Assembly: GCF_040702505.1 (NCBI RefSeq)
Contig: NZ_JBFBLC010000003.1
Span: forward strand, 372,001-436,000
Length of the DNA: 64,000 nucleotides
Direction of reading: 5' to 3'
Source: Terrabacter sp040702505
GTDB lineage: Bacteria > Actinomycetota > Actinomycetes > Actinomycetales > Dermatophilaceae
The position numbers and the translations under genes are program-made. Below, in pieces: positions 41,864 to 50,673 of this stretch. Under the pieces are notes generated by a model. The model had not been told where the DNA came from. It ran no database searches and saw nothing but the letters and a program-made list of their open reading frames with translations. How positions within the stretch are numbered: the stretch's first letter is position 1; each line of letters begins with the position of its first letter.

Positions 41864-42879
41864 CCTCGGTGCTCGACCAGGAGATGACGACCGACCAGCC
41901 GTCGGAGCCCGTGGATCCGGCGCGGCCACCGGATGCCGTGGGCGACGGCGCCGACGCGACCGACGGCGCAGACGGCGGTCACGGGCCGCTCGAGCCGGTT
42001 CCCTACGACCCGGCCCTCGACGAGTCGGCTGGGCTGCCGCCCGAGGTGGTCCTCGAGAAGAAGCAGAGCCGCGCCGGACGCAACCTGCCGGCCGCGATCG
42101 GCGTGGGCGTCGGGCTCGGTGTCCTCATCATCGCGACCCTGCTCATCCGCAAGGAGTCGTTCCTGCTGCTCGTCGCGGTCGCGGTCGGCATCGGCCTCTG
42201 GGAGCTGCGGGCCGCGCTGCGGCACGCCGCCGTGGAGGCGCCGCTCGTCCCCCCGCTGGTCGGTCTGGTCGGGATGCTCTGGGCGGCCTACGTCCACGGA
42301 CCGGCCGGCCTGCTCGTGGCGTGGGCGCTGACGGGCCTGGCCGTGGTGCTCTGGCGCGGCGCCGGACGCCGCGAGGGCGCCGGCCGCGACGTCCTGGGCG
42401 GGGTCTTCATCTCGACCTACCCGACCTTCCTCGTCGGCTTCGCCGTGCTGCTGCTCGCGCCGCCCGACGGGGTGGGCCGGATGTTCGTCTTCCTCATCAC
42501 GACCGTGTGCAGCGACGTCGGGGGGTATGCCGCGGGCGTCCTCTTCGGCAAGCACCCCATGGCGCCCACCATCAGTCCGAAGAAGTCCTGGGAGGGCTTC
42601 GCCGGCTCGGTCGTGCTGTGCGTCGTGGGGGGCTCGATCACCGTGCACCTGCTGCTCGACCACTCGTGGGTCATCGGCCTCGCGCTCGGCGTCGGGGTCG
42701 CGATCGCGGCCACCATCGGCGACCTCATGGAGTCGCTGATCAAGCGCGACCTCGGCATCAAGGACATGTCCAACGTCCTTCCCGGGCACGGCGGAGTCAT
42801 GGACCGGCTCGACTCGATGGTCGTCGTGGCGCCCATCGTGTGGGCGGTGCTGACCCTGCTGGCAGCCAAGCCGGTCTGA
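41860..42879 (+). CDS. cdsA: Phosphatidate cytidylyltransferase
   Basis: A membrane enzyme that makes CDP-diacylglycerol from phosphatidic acid and CTP, the branch point of phospholipid synthesis. It has about eight helices and the CdsA signature near the C-terminus (KRDLGIKDMSNVLPGHGGVMDRLDS). 339 residues; a polar Asp/Ala/Gly-rich N-terminal extension of about 70 residues precedes the first helix, longer than in E. coli. GTG 41860 overlaps frr; GTG 41869 or ATG 41884 are alternatives. Confidence 0.94.
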   Translation: MTSVLDQEMTTDQPSEPVDPARPPDAVGDGADATDGADGGHGPLEPVPYDPALDESAGLPPEVVLEKKQSRAGRNLPAAIGVGVGLGVLIIATLLIRKESFLLLVAVAVGIGLWELRAALRHAAVEAPLVPPLVGLVGMLWAAYVHGPAGLLVAWALTGLAVVLWRGAGRREGAGRDVLGGVFISTYPTFLVGFAVLLLAPPDGVGRMFVFLITTVCSDVGGYAAGVLFGKHPMAPTISPKKSWEGFAGSVVLCVVGGSITVHLLLDHSWVIGLALGVGVAIAATIGDLMESLIKRDLGIKDMSNVLPGHGGVMDRLDSMVVVAPIVWAVLTLLAAKPV

Positions 42880-42881
42880 TC

Positions 42882-43697
42882 GTGTCCACCACGCCCTTCG
42901 GTCAGGTCGGCCGCGTCGCCCTCGTCACCGGTGCGGGCAGCCCCGAGGGGATCGGCCTCGCCACGGCCCGCCTGCTGGGGCGGCTGGGTGCGCAGGTGCT
43001 GCTGGCAGCCACCACCGAGCGTGTGCACGACCGTGCCACGGAGCTGGGGCAGGACGGCGTCGCGGCCAGCGGCTTCGTCGGCGACCTCACCGACGCGGCC
43101 GTTGCGCAGGCGCTCGTCGAGACCTGCCTGCAGCGCCACGGCCGCCTCGACGTCGTCGTCACCAACGCCGGCATGACCAGTGCCGCCGACCCCGACACCC
43201 TCGGCGGCGACCTGCTCGCGACCGACCCCGAGCGCTGGCGCCGCTCGCTCGCCCGCAACCTCGACACGGCATACCTCGTCAGCCGGGCGGCGCTGCCGCA
43301 CCTGCGCGCCTCGGGGAGCGGGCGGCTCGTGCTCGTCAGCAGCGTGACCGGCGGCGTCATGGCCATGCGGGCCGAGGTCGCCTACGCCACCGCCAAGGCC
43401 GGGATGGTCGGCCTGACGCGCGCCCTGGCCGTCGACGAGGGACCGCACGGGGTCACCGTCAACGCCGTCGCGCCCGGCTGGGTGGCGACCGGCTCGCAGA
43501 CCGACGACGAGGCCCGCGAGGGGCTCGCCACCCCGGTGGGACGGTCCGGCACTGCCGACGAGGTGGCGGTGGCCGTCGCCTTCCTCGCCAGCCGCGAGGC
43601 GTCCTACGTCACGGGTCAGGTGCTCGTCGTCGACGGCGGCAACGCCGTGTCCGAGCAGCGCGCGGCCGCGCCGCCCGCTCGTTTTGACTCGGCCTGA
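42882..43697 (+). CDS. Short-chain dehydrogenase/reductase
   Basis: A 271-residue Rossmann SDR. NAD(P) motif: ALVTGAGSPEGIGLATARLL (with a two-residue insert relative to TGxxxGIG). NAG motif: VVTNAGMTS. Catalytic Ser in LVSSVTGG and Tyr-x3-Lys in YATAKAG. The PGW and D-G-G-N ends are typical of FabG-like enzymes. The substrate is unknown. It begins 2 nt after cdsA (GTG 42882) and sits between cdsA and rlmN, which are adjacent in many relatives, so it looks inserted into the operon. Confidence 0.88.
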   Translation: MSTTPFGQVGRVALVTGAGSPEGIGLATARLLGRLGAQVLLAATTERVHDRATELGQDGVAASGFVGDLTDAAVAQALVETCLQRHGRLDVVVTNAGMTSAADPDTLGGDLLATDPERWRRSLARNLDTAYLVSRAALPHLRASGSGRLVLVSSVTGGVMAMRAEVAYATAKAGMVGLTRALAVDEGPHGVTVNAVAPGWVATGSQTDDEAREGLATPVGRSGTADEVAVAVAFLASREASYVTGQVLVVDGGNAVSEQRAAAPPARFDSA

Positions 43698-43712
43698 GAC
43701 ACTGGAGGGGAG

Positions 43713-44912
43713 ATGACTGAGACCTCCGCCCCCGCCCCCGAGCCGGCACCCGTCGCGCTGCCCGAGCCGACGACGACGCGCCCCCAGCCGGGGCAGCTGA
43801 CCTTCACGGCCCCCCGCCGCGGCAAGCCGCCGCGCCACCTCGCCGACTTCGCGCCGGCCGAGCGCAAGGAAGCCGTCGAGTCGCTGGGCCACAAGGGCTT
43901 CCGCGCCAAGCAGCTCTCGACGCACTACTTCGAGCGCCTCGAGGACGACCCGGAGCAGATGACCGACCTGCCCAAGGCGGTCCGCTCCGAGCTCGTCGCC
44001 GACCTGCTGCCCACGCTGCTGACGCCCGTCGTCGAGCGGGTGGCCGACGACGGCCAGACGATGAAGTATGCGTGGCGCCTGCACGACGGTGCCATCGTCG
44101 AGTCGGTGCTCATGCGCTACCCGAACCGCGTCACGATCTGCATCTCCAGCCAGGCCGGCTGCGGCATGAACTGCCCCTTCTGCGCGACGGGCCAGGCCGG
44201 CCTGACCCGCAACCTGTCGACGGCCGAGATCGTCGAGCAGGTGGTGTGGGCGGCCCGGGCGCTGCGCCGCGGCGAGCTCGCCGGGGGCGACGACGAGGAC
44301 CGCGAGCACCCGCTCCGGGTCAGCAACGTCGTCTTCATGGGCATGGGCGAGGCGCTGGCCAACTACAAGGCGTCCATCGGCGCCATCCGGCGGCTCACCG
44401 ACGCGGCCCCCGACGGCCTGGGCATGTCGGCGCGCGGCATCACGATGTCGACCGTCGGTCTCGTGCCGGGCATCGACAAGCTGACGGCCGAGGGCATCCC
44501 GGTCACCTTGGCGCTGTCGCTGCACGCCCCCGACGACGAGCTGCGCAACGAGCTCGTGCCGATCAACACCCGGTGGTCCGTCGACGAGGCACTCGACGCG
44601 GCCCACCGCTACTACGAGACGACCGGGCGTCGAGTGTCCATCGAGTACGCCCTCATCCGCGACATCAACGACCAGGGTTGGCGCGCAGACCTGCTGGGGG
44701 AGAAGCTCGCCCGGCGCGGCAAGGGCTGGGTGCACGTCAACCCCATCCCGCTCAACCCGACGCCGGGCTCGAAGTGGACCGCCTCGCGCCCGGGAGTCGA
44801 GCAGAACTTCGTCGAGCGGCTGCGCGCCCACGGCATCCCCACCACCATCCGCGACACGCGCGGCCAGGACATCGACGGGGCCTGCGGCCAACTCGCTGCG
44901 GCCACCGCCTGA
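43713..44912 (+). CDS. rlmN: 23S rRNA/tRNA adenine-C2 methyltransferase RlmN
   Basis: A 399-residue radical-SAM enzyme that makes m2A2503 in 23S rRNA and m2A37 in some tRNAs. The Fe-S cluster motif is CGMNCPFCATGQAG. Other landmarks: VVFMGMGEALANY, STVGLVPGI, LALSLHAPDD and HVNPIPLNPTPGSKW. The two methyl-transfer Cys would be the C-terminal one (DGACGQL) and one of the others. A Pro/Thr-rich N-terminus precedes the domain. ATG 43713 has GGAGGGGAG directly upstream. Confidence 0.94.
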   Translation: MTETSAPAPEPAPVALPEPTTTRPQPGQLTFTAPRRGKPPRHLADFAPAERKEAVESLGHKGFRAKQLSTHYFERLEDDPEQMTDLPKAVRSELVADLLPTLLTPVVERVADDGQTMKYAWRLHDGAIVESVLMRYPNRVTICISSQAGCGMNCPFCATGQAGLTRNLSTAEIVEQVVWAARALRRGELAGGDDEDREHPLRVSNVVFMGMGEALANYKASIGAIRRLTDAAPDGLGMSARGITMSTVGLVPGIDKLTAEGIPVTLALSLHAPDDELRNELVPINTRWSVDEALDAAHRYYETTGRRVSIEYALIRDINDQGWRADLLGEKLARRGKGWVHVNPIPLNPTPGSKWTASRPGVEQNFVERLRAHGIPTTIRDTRGQDIDGACGQLAAATA

Positions 44913-44938
44913 CCTGCGTAGGCTGGCGAGCAGAGGCA

Positions 44939-44971
44939 GTGCCCCGGCGCGGGCGCTGGTGGACGGGGCAC
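44939..44971 (+). terminator. Candidate terminator after rlmN
   Basis: GTGCCCC (44939-44945) pairs with GGGGCAC (44965-44971) across a GC-rich loop that itself can fold. Confidence 0.5.
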
Positions 44972-45005
44972 CGGGCGGGGCGCGTGTTCGCCAGGAGGTG
45001 CGCCC

Positions 45006-46202
45006 ATGGTCCAGTCCCTCGTCGAGCCGGTCCCGCCCGGTGGTCCCGTCACGTCGTTCGAGCTCAGTGTCGGGCTGCTGGGACGCTCGCTGAAGGAGAA
45101 CGAGCACCGGCTGCCGCTGCATCCGCGGCACTTCGACCGGATCCCCGCCGCGCTGCGCGAGGGGATCGTCGTGGAGCACGGCTACGGGGAGCGGTTCGGC
45201 GTGGCCGACGACGAGCTCGAGCGCTACGTCGGCGGGTTCGGCACCCGTGAGGAGCTCGTGCGGCGCTGCGACGTGGTCCTGGTGCCGAAGCCGCTGATCG
45301 CCGACATCGAGGGCCTGCGCATCGGGCAGGTGCTGTGGGGGTGGCCACACTGCGTGCAGGACGCTCAGCTGACCCAGGTGGCCATCGACCGGCAGCTGAC
45401 GCTCATCGCGTTCGAGGCGATGAACCACTGGAATCGGGACGGCTCCTTCAACCTGCACGTCTTCCACAAGAACAACGAGCTCGCCGGCTACTGCTCGGTG
45501 CTGCATGCCCTCCAGCTCGCCGGCGTCACAGGCGCGTACGGCCCGCACCGGCGCGCGGTCGTCATCGGCTTCGGCGCGACGGCGCGGGGCGCGGTGACCG
45601 CCCTCAACGCCCTGTGCGTCGGGGAGGTCGACGTGCTCACGCACCGGCAGCGCGCAGCCGTGGCCGCCCCGATCCACTCGGCCCGGATCGTGCACTTCGA
45701 CACCGACGGTACGGGCGGGCGCGTCGGGCACGCGGACACCGAGCACGGACCCGTCGTCCTCGGGGAGTTCCTCGCCGAGCACGACATCGTCGTCAACTGC
45801 GTGCTCCAGGACACCGACGCGCCGCTGCTCTTCATGACCGACGACGACCTCAAGCGGATGGCACCGGGCAGCATCGTCATCGACGTGTCCTGCGACGAGG
45901 GGATGGGCTTCAGCTGGGCACGCCCGACGAGCTTCGCCGACCCCACCTTCATGGTGGGCGAGCACGTGCTCTACTACGCCGTCGACCACAGCCCCTCCTA
46001 CCTGTGGGACGCCGCCACGTGGGAGATCAGCGAGGCGCTGCTGCCCTTCCTGCCCGTCGTGATGGGCGGCCCCGATGCGTGGGACCGGTCCCCGACGATG
46101 CGCCGCGCCATCGAGATCCGGGGCGGCGTCGTCCAGAACCCGGCCATCCTGTCGTTCCAAGGCCGCTCGCCCGTCCACCCACACCTGCCGCTCGCCACGT
46201 GA
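45006..46202 (+). CDS. Alanine dehydrogenase / carboxyethylornithine synthase-like NAD(P) enzyme
   Basis: A 398-residue protein of the alanine dehydrogenase/PNT family. N-terminal domain: GLLGRSLKENEHRLPLHPRHF and VLVPKPLIADIEGL. NAD domain: AVVIGFGATARGAVTALNA. A further conserved stretch is VIDVSCDEGMGFSWARPTSF. These features fit the N5-carboxyethyl-ornithine synthase-like branch better than classical alanine dehydrogenase, but the true substrate cannot be read. ATG 45006 has AGGAGGTG upstream. It is convergent with the GlxA-type regulator (16-nt gap), with no obvious pathway partner. Confidence 0.8.
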   Translation: MVQSLVEPVPPGGPVTSFELSVGLLGRSLKENEHRLPLHPRHFDRIPAALREGIVVEHGYGERFGVADDELERYVGGFGTREELVRRCDVVLVPKPLIADIEGLRIGQVLWGWPHCVQDAQLTQVAIDRQLTLIAFEAMNHWNRDGSFNLHVFHKNNELAGYCSVLHALQLAGVTGAYGPHRRAVVIGFGATARGAVTALNALCVGEVDVLTHRQRAAVAAPIHSARIVHFDTDGTGGRVGHADTEHGPVVLGEFLAEHDIVVNCVLQDTDAPLLFMTDDDLKRMAPGSIVIDVSCDEGMGFSWARPTSFADPTFMVGEHVLYYAVDHSPSYLWDAATWEISEALLPFLPVVMGGPDAWDRSPTMRRAIEIRGGVVQNPAILSFQGRSPVHPHLPLAT

Positions 46203-46218
46203 CCAGTGGCTCTCCGGC

Positions 46219-47223
46219 TCAGGCCGGCTCCGCCCTGTAGGTGCGGCGGTAGGCCAGCGGGGACAGGCCGACCGCCACGGACAGGTGCTGGCGCAGTGAT
46301 GCGCTGGTGCCGAAGCCGGCCGCGGCAGCGACGCGGTCGACGGGCAGGTCGGTGGTCTCGAGCAGGTGTCGCGCCCGGTCGACCCGGGCCCGGGCGAGCC
46401 ACGCGCCCGCCGTCTCGCCGGTCTCCTCGCGGAAGCGCCGGGTGAAGGTCCGGACGCTCGTCCCGGCGTGACGAGCCATGTCGCGCAAGCTGATCGGCTC
46501 GTCGAGATGCTCCAGCGCCCAGGCGCGGGTCGGTCCCGTGCCCGCGTCCGACTCGCGCGGGACGGGTCGGTCGATGAACTGGGCCTGGCCGCCGGCCCGC
46601 CACGGCGCCACGACCGCCCCGCGGGCGACACGGTTGGCGGCCTCGGTGCCGAGGTCCGAGCGGAGCACGTGGAGGAGCAGGTCGATGCCGGCGGCGTTGC
46701 CGGCTGAGGTGAGCACGTCACCGTGGTCGACGTAGAGCACGTCGGGGTTCAGCTGCACCTGCGGGAAGTGTCGCCGGAACGCGTCGGCGTGGCACCAGTG
46801 CGTCGTGGCCTCGCGCCCGTCGAGCTTGCCGAGCGCCGCGAGGACGAAGGCGCCGGTGCAGATCGACAGCCAGCGCGCGTCCGGTCGGGCCGTCGCGGCG
46901 AGGGCGCGCAGCTCGTCGGGCAGGGCCCCGGTGGCGACGATCTCGCCGTTGATGCCGGGCACGACGATGGTGTCGGCGCGGGCGATCTCGGTGTTCCGGT
47001 GGGTCGGCAGGACGGCATACCCCGCCGAGGTCGTGACCGGGCCGTCGTCGAGCGTCACCAGGCGTACGTCGTAGGGGGCCGGGGCGCCCGTGGCCGGTCC
47101 GGGCCAGCCCGGGTCGAGGGCACTCGCGCGCAGGAACCGGTGGGGGAGACCGACCTCGAAGGCGATGGCCGTGTCGAGGGCCAGGACCACGACGAGGTGA
47201 GGAGGGCCGGGCTCGTGTCGCAT
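46219..47223 (-). CDS. GlxA-family transcriptional regulator (DJ-1/PfpI + AraC HTH)
   Basis: A 334-residue regulator. The N-terminal class I amidotransferase-like sensor domain (VVVLALDTAIAFEVGLPHR, LSICTGAFVLAALG with the pseudo-catalytic Cys, TTHWCHADAF) is followed by an AraC-type double HTH (ISLRDMARHAGTSVRTFTRRF, VDRVAAAAGFGTSASLRQHL). It should bind DNA and respond to an unknown small molecule. ATG 47223 is preferred; ATG 47241 is possible. It is divergent from an MFS transporter gene, its most likely target. Confidence 0.9.
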   Translation of the reverse strand: MRHEPGPPHLVVVLALDTAIAFEVGLPHRFLRASALDPGWPGPATGAPAPYDVRLVTLDDGPVTTSAGYAVLPTHRNTEIARADTIVVPGINGEIVATGALPDELRALAATARPDARWLSICTGAFVLAALGKLDGREATTHWCHADAFRRHFPQVQLNPDVLYVDHGDVLTSAGNAAGIDLLLHVLRSDLGTEAANRVARGAVVAPWRAGGQAQFIDRPVPRESDAGTGPTRAWALEHLDEPISLRDMARHAGTSVRTFTRRFREETGETAGAWLARARVDRARHLLETTDLPVDRVAAAAGFGTSASLRQHLSVAVGLSPLAYRRTYRAEPA

Positions 47224-47285
47224 GGCCAGATCTTTGCACATGATGTCCGTCTGGCCACTCGTCTGCCGGGCAGGCAGGCCTGAGG

Positions 47286-48662
47286 ATGGGGCCTGTGAGC
47301 CTCACGAACCGACAGCCCGCCGCCGACGAGACCCTCCCCGGCGGCCTGCAGCCTCCTACCCCACGACACCGCATCCACCCGGCGTGGTGGGTCGCGGTCG
47401 TCACGTTCCTGACCATCATCGGAGCGGCCGGGTTCCGGTCGGCCCCGGGCGTCCTCATGACGCCGCTGCACGACGAGTTCGGCTGGCCCATGGGCGTCAT
47501 CGGGGGTGCCGTCTCCGTCAACCTCGTCCTCTTCGGGCTGGCGGCGCCCTTCTCGGCAGCCCTCATGGAGCGTCTCGGCATCCAGCGTGTCATCGCCGTC
47601 GCGCTCGTCCTCGTCAGCGTCGGGTCGCTGCTGCCGATCTGGATGACGCAGTCGTGGCAGCTCGTCCTGTGCTGGGGCATCGTCGTGGGCCTCGGCACCG
47701 GTGCCATGTCGATGGGCCTGGTCGCGACCGTCACGGGACGCTGGTTCGTCGAACGGCGCGGCCTCGTCACCGGCATCCTCACTGCCGCCGGAGCGACCGG
47801 CCAGTTGGTCTTCCTGCCCGTGCTGGCCTGGCTCGCCGCGCACCACGGCTGGCGCAGCGCGGCCGTCACCACGGCCGCCGCGGCGATGGCCGTCGTCCCC
47901 GTCGTGCTGTGGAAGCTGCACGACCACCCCAGCGTGCTCGGCCTCACCGCCTTCGGGGCGCGCACCGGCACACCGGTGGCACGTCCGCCCCGCCCCACGG
48001 GTCACCCCGCTCGCCTTGCCCTCGACACGCTGCGCCACGCCGCCCGCACCCGGGTCTTCTGGCTGCTCGCCGGGAGCTTCGCCGTGTGCGGAGCCTCGAC
48101 CAACGGCCTCGTCGGCACCCACTTCATCCCCGCCGCGCACGACCACGGCATGCCGACGACGACGGCCGCCAGCCTGCTCGCGCTCGTCGGGATCTTCGAC
48201 GTCGTCGGCACGATCTTCTCCGGCTGGCTGACCGACCGGGTCGACCCCCGGGTCCTGCTCGCGGCCTACTACACGCTCCGCGGCGGGTCGCTGTTCCTGC
48301 TCCCGTCGCTGTTCAGCGACACCATGCACGTCAACATGCTCGCCTTCGTCCTCTTCTACGGGCTCGACTGGGTCGCGACGGTGCCGCCGACGATCGCCCT
48401 GTGCCGCAGTGCCTACGGCGACCGGGCGCCGATCGTCTTCGGCTGGGTCTTCGCCTCCCACCAGCTCGGTGCCGCCGCCGCAGCACTCGGCGCGGGGCTC
48501 GTCCGTGACCACCTCGGCACCTACACGCTTGCTTGGTACGTGGCGGGCGCCCTCTGCCTCGCGGCCGCCGGGATGTGCGTCGCGATCACGGCGGCTCGTC
48601 TGTCAGATGCGTCACCTCGACGCAGCCGCTCTGGCGCGCTCGACGACTCGGCGGCACAGTGA
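47286..48662 (+). CDS. MFS transporter
   Basis: A 458-residue transporter with about twelve helices in two halves and a central loop (about 215-245). The first half contains FGWPMGVIGGAVSVNLVLFGL and GLVTGILTAAGATGQL; the second has the conserved cytoplasmic loop SGWLTDRVDPRVLL. It resembles oxalate/formate or monocarboxylate-type porters (OFA-like) in style; the substrate is unknown. Start ATG 47286. It lies divergent from the GlxA regulator and 4 nt upstream of prpE, suggesting uptake of a small carboxylate such as propionate. Confidence 0.85.
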   Translation: MGPVSLTNRQPAADETLPGGLQPPTPRHRIHPAWWVAVVTFLTIIGAAGFRSAPGVLMTPLHDEFGWPMGVIGGAVSVNLVLFGLAAPFSAALMERLGIQRVIAVALVLVSVGSLLPIWMTQSWQLVLCWGIVVGLGTGAMSMGLVATVTGRWFVERRGLVTGILTAAGATGQLVFLPVLAWLAAHHGWRSAAVTTAAAAMAVVPVVLWKLHDHPSVLGLTAFGARTGTPVARPPRPTGHPARLALDTLRHAARTRVFWLLAGSFAVCGASTNGLVGTHFIPAAHDHGMPTTTAASLLALVGIFDVVGTIFSGWLTDRVDPRVLLAAYYTLRGGSLFLLPSLFSDTMHVNMLAFVLFYGLDWVATVPPTIALCRSAYGDRAPIVFGWVFASHQLGAAAAALGAGLVRDHLGTYTLAWYVAGALCLAAAGMCVAITAARLSDASPRRSRSGALDDSAAQ

Positions 48663-48666
48663 GCCC

Positions 48667-50586
48667 ATGAGCGACGGCGCGGCGACGGCATACCAGAGCA
48701 TCTACGACGCGAGCCTGCGGGACCCGGAGGCGTTCTGGCGGGAAGCCGCCGGCGCGATCGACTGGGTGACCACGCCGACGCGCATCCTCGACGACACGAG
48801 ACCGCCCTTCTACCGGTGGTATCCCGACGCCGAGCTCAACGTGTGCTTCAACGCCGTCGACCGCCACGTCCTCGCCGGGCGCGGCGACCAGCCCGCGATC
48901 CGCTACGACTCACCGGTGACGGGCACCAAGGCGACGATCACGTACGCCGAGCTGCTCGACCGCGTGTCGCGCTTCGCCGGTGCCCTCGAGGGGCTCGGCG
49001 TCGAGAAGGGTGACCGGGTCGTCATCTACATGCCGATGGTGCCCGAGGCGGTCGTCGCCATGCTCGCCTGCGCACGGCTCGGCGCCGTGCACTCCGTGGT
49101 CTTCGGTGGCTTCGCCCCGCAGGAGCTCGCGGCGCGCATCGAGGACGCCGAGCCGAAGGTCGTCGTCAGCGCCAGCTGCGGGGTCGAGCCCTCCCGCATC
49201 GTGGAGTACAAGCCCATGCTCGACGAGGCGCTGCGCCGCAGCAGCCACAAGCCCGAGTCGGTCATCGTGCTGCAGCGTGAGCAGTCGCCGGCCGAAGTGG
49301 GGGAACGCGACACGGACTGGGAGGAGATGACCTGGGACGAGGTGTACGCCGACGCGCCGGCAGCCGAGTGCACCACCGTCGCGGCGACCGACCCGCTCTA
49401 CATCCTCTACACCTCCGGGACGACCGGGAAGCCGAAGGGGATCTACCGCGACAGCGGCGGCTACGCCGTGGCGCTGCGGTGGTCGATGGCCAACATCTAC
49501 GACGTGGCGCCCGGCGAGACGATGTTCACCGCGAGCGACGTCGGCTGGGTGGTCGGGCACTCCTACATCGTCTACGCGCCACTGCTCACCGGGGCGACGA
49601 CGGTCCTCTACGAGGGCAAGCCGGTGGGCACGCCCGACGCGGGGGCGTTCTGGCGCGTCATCGAGGAGTACGGCGCGGTCTGCCTCTTCACCGCCCCGAC
49701 CGCCTTCCGCGCCATCAAGAAGGAGGACTCGACCGCCTCCAAGCTCGCCGAGCACGACCTCTCGCGATTCCGGGCGCTCTTCCTCGCGGGGGAGCGGCTC
49801 GACCCCGACACGTATGAATGGGCCTCGGCAGCCCTGGGGAAGCCGGTCATCGACAACTGGTGGCAGACCGAGACCGGGTGGCCGATCGCCGCCAACCCCG
49901 AGGGGATCGAGCTCCTGCCCATCAAGGCGGGCTCACCCACCGTCGCCGTGCCGGGCTACGACGTGCAGGTGCTCGACGGGTCGGGCGACCCGGTGGCGCC
50001 CGGGGTCGAGGGAGCCATCTGCATCAAGCTGCCGATGCCGCCGGGCACCCTGCCCACGCTGTGGGGCGACGACGACCGCTACGTCAGCTCCTACCTGTCG
50101 GCCTACCCCGGCTACTACCTCACGGGCGACGGCGGCTACCTCGACGAGGACGGCTACCTCTACGTCATGGGCCGCACCGACGACGTGCTCAACGTCGCCG
50201 GGCACCGGCTCTCCACCGGCTCGCTCGAGGCGGCCCTCGCCGGACACGAGGCGGTGGCCGAGTGCGCCGTCATCGGTGTGCACGACGACCTGAAGGGGCA
50301 GGTGCCACGGGCGCTCGTCGTGCTGAAGTCCGGCGTCGACGCCGACGGCGACGGCGACCGTATCAAGCGCGAGCTCGTCGCCCGGGTGCGCGCAGAGGTC
50401 GGCCCGGTCGCCGCCCTGCACCAGGTCGACATCGTCGGGGCGCTGCCGAAGACCCGATCGGGCAAGATCCTGCGCAAGACGATGCGCGAGCTCGCCGACG
50501 GCCACACCCCGGCGGTCCCGGCGACCATCGAGGACCCGGCCGTCCTCGAGACCCTGACCCCGGTGCTGCGCGGGCCGTCCGCCTGA
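48667..50586 (+). CDS. prpE: Propionate-CoA ligase / short-chain acyl-CoA synthetase
   Basis: A 639-residue AMP-forming ligase that activates propionate or acetate to the CoA thioester. Motifs: YILYTSGTTGKPKGI (P-loop-like), DVGWVVGHSYIVYAPL, DNWWQTETGWPI, YLYVMGRTDDVLNVAGHRLS, and the acetylatable Lys in KTRSGKILRKTMR. Sequence style (GTTGKPKGIYRDSGGYAVAL, GVHDDLKGQVPRALVVLK) favours PrpE over Acs. It is probably co-transcribed with the MFS gene 4 nt upstream. It ends at a long inverted repeat. Confidence 0.9.
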   Translation: MSDGAATAYQSIYDASLRDPEAFWREAAGAIDWVTTPTRILDDTRPPFYRWYPDAELNVCFNAVDRHVLAGRGDQPAIRYDSPVTGTKATITYAELLDRVSRFAGALEGLGVEKGDRVVIYMPMVPEAVVAMLACARLGAVHSVVFGGFAPQELAARIEDAEPKVVVSASCGVEPSRIVEYKPMLDEALRRSSHKPESVIVLQREQSPAEVGERDTDWEEMTWDEVYADAPAAECTTVAATDPLYILYTSGTTGKPKGIYRDSGGYAVALRWSMANIYDVAPGETMFTASDVGWVVGHSYIVYAPLLTGATTVLYEGKPVGTPDAGAFWRVIEEYGAVCLFTAPTAFRAIKKEDSTASKLAEHDLSRFRALFLAGERLDPDTYEWASAALGKPVIDNWWQTETGWPIAANPEGIELLPIKAGSPTVAVPGYDVQVLDGSGDPVAPGVEGAICIKLPMPPGTLPTLWGDDDRYVSSYLSAYPGYYLTGDGGYLDEDGYLYVMGRTDDVLNVAGHRLSTGSLEAALAGHEAVAECAVIGVHDDLKGQVPRALVVLKSGVDADGDGDRIKRELVARVRAEVGPVAALHQVDIVGALPKTRSGKILRKTMRELADGHTPAVPATIEDPAVLETLTPVLRGPSA

Positions 50587-50597
50587 CCTGCACCTCT

Positions 50598-50663
50598 CGA
50601 ACGCGGCGTTCGGTTGCGAACCACGTGTTGTAACAGTGCGTTCGGCACCGAACGCCGCGTTCG
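50598..50663. terminator. Long inverted repeat, bidirectional terminator
   Basis: A 17-bp perfect inverted repeat (50598-50614 with 50647-50663) surrounds a 32-nt loop between convergent prpE and the LOG gene. Each arm is itself nearly palindromic (CGAACGCGGCGTTCG; CCGAACGCCGCGTTCGG), so the site can fold as one long stem or as separate small hairpins. It fills most of the 87-nt gap. Confidence 0.75.
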
Positions 50664-50673
50664 GTGAGGAAGC

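Noticed and set aside
42417..46721. A 1434-codon minus-strand frame covering cdsA to the alanine-dehydrogenase-like gene
   Set aside because: High GC removes stops from non-coding frames. Five plus-strand genes with intact motifs fill the same stretch.
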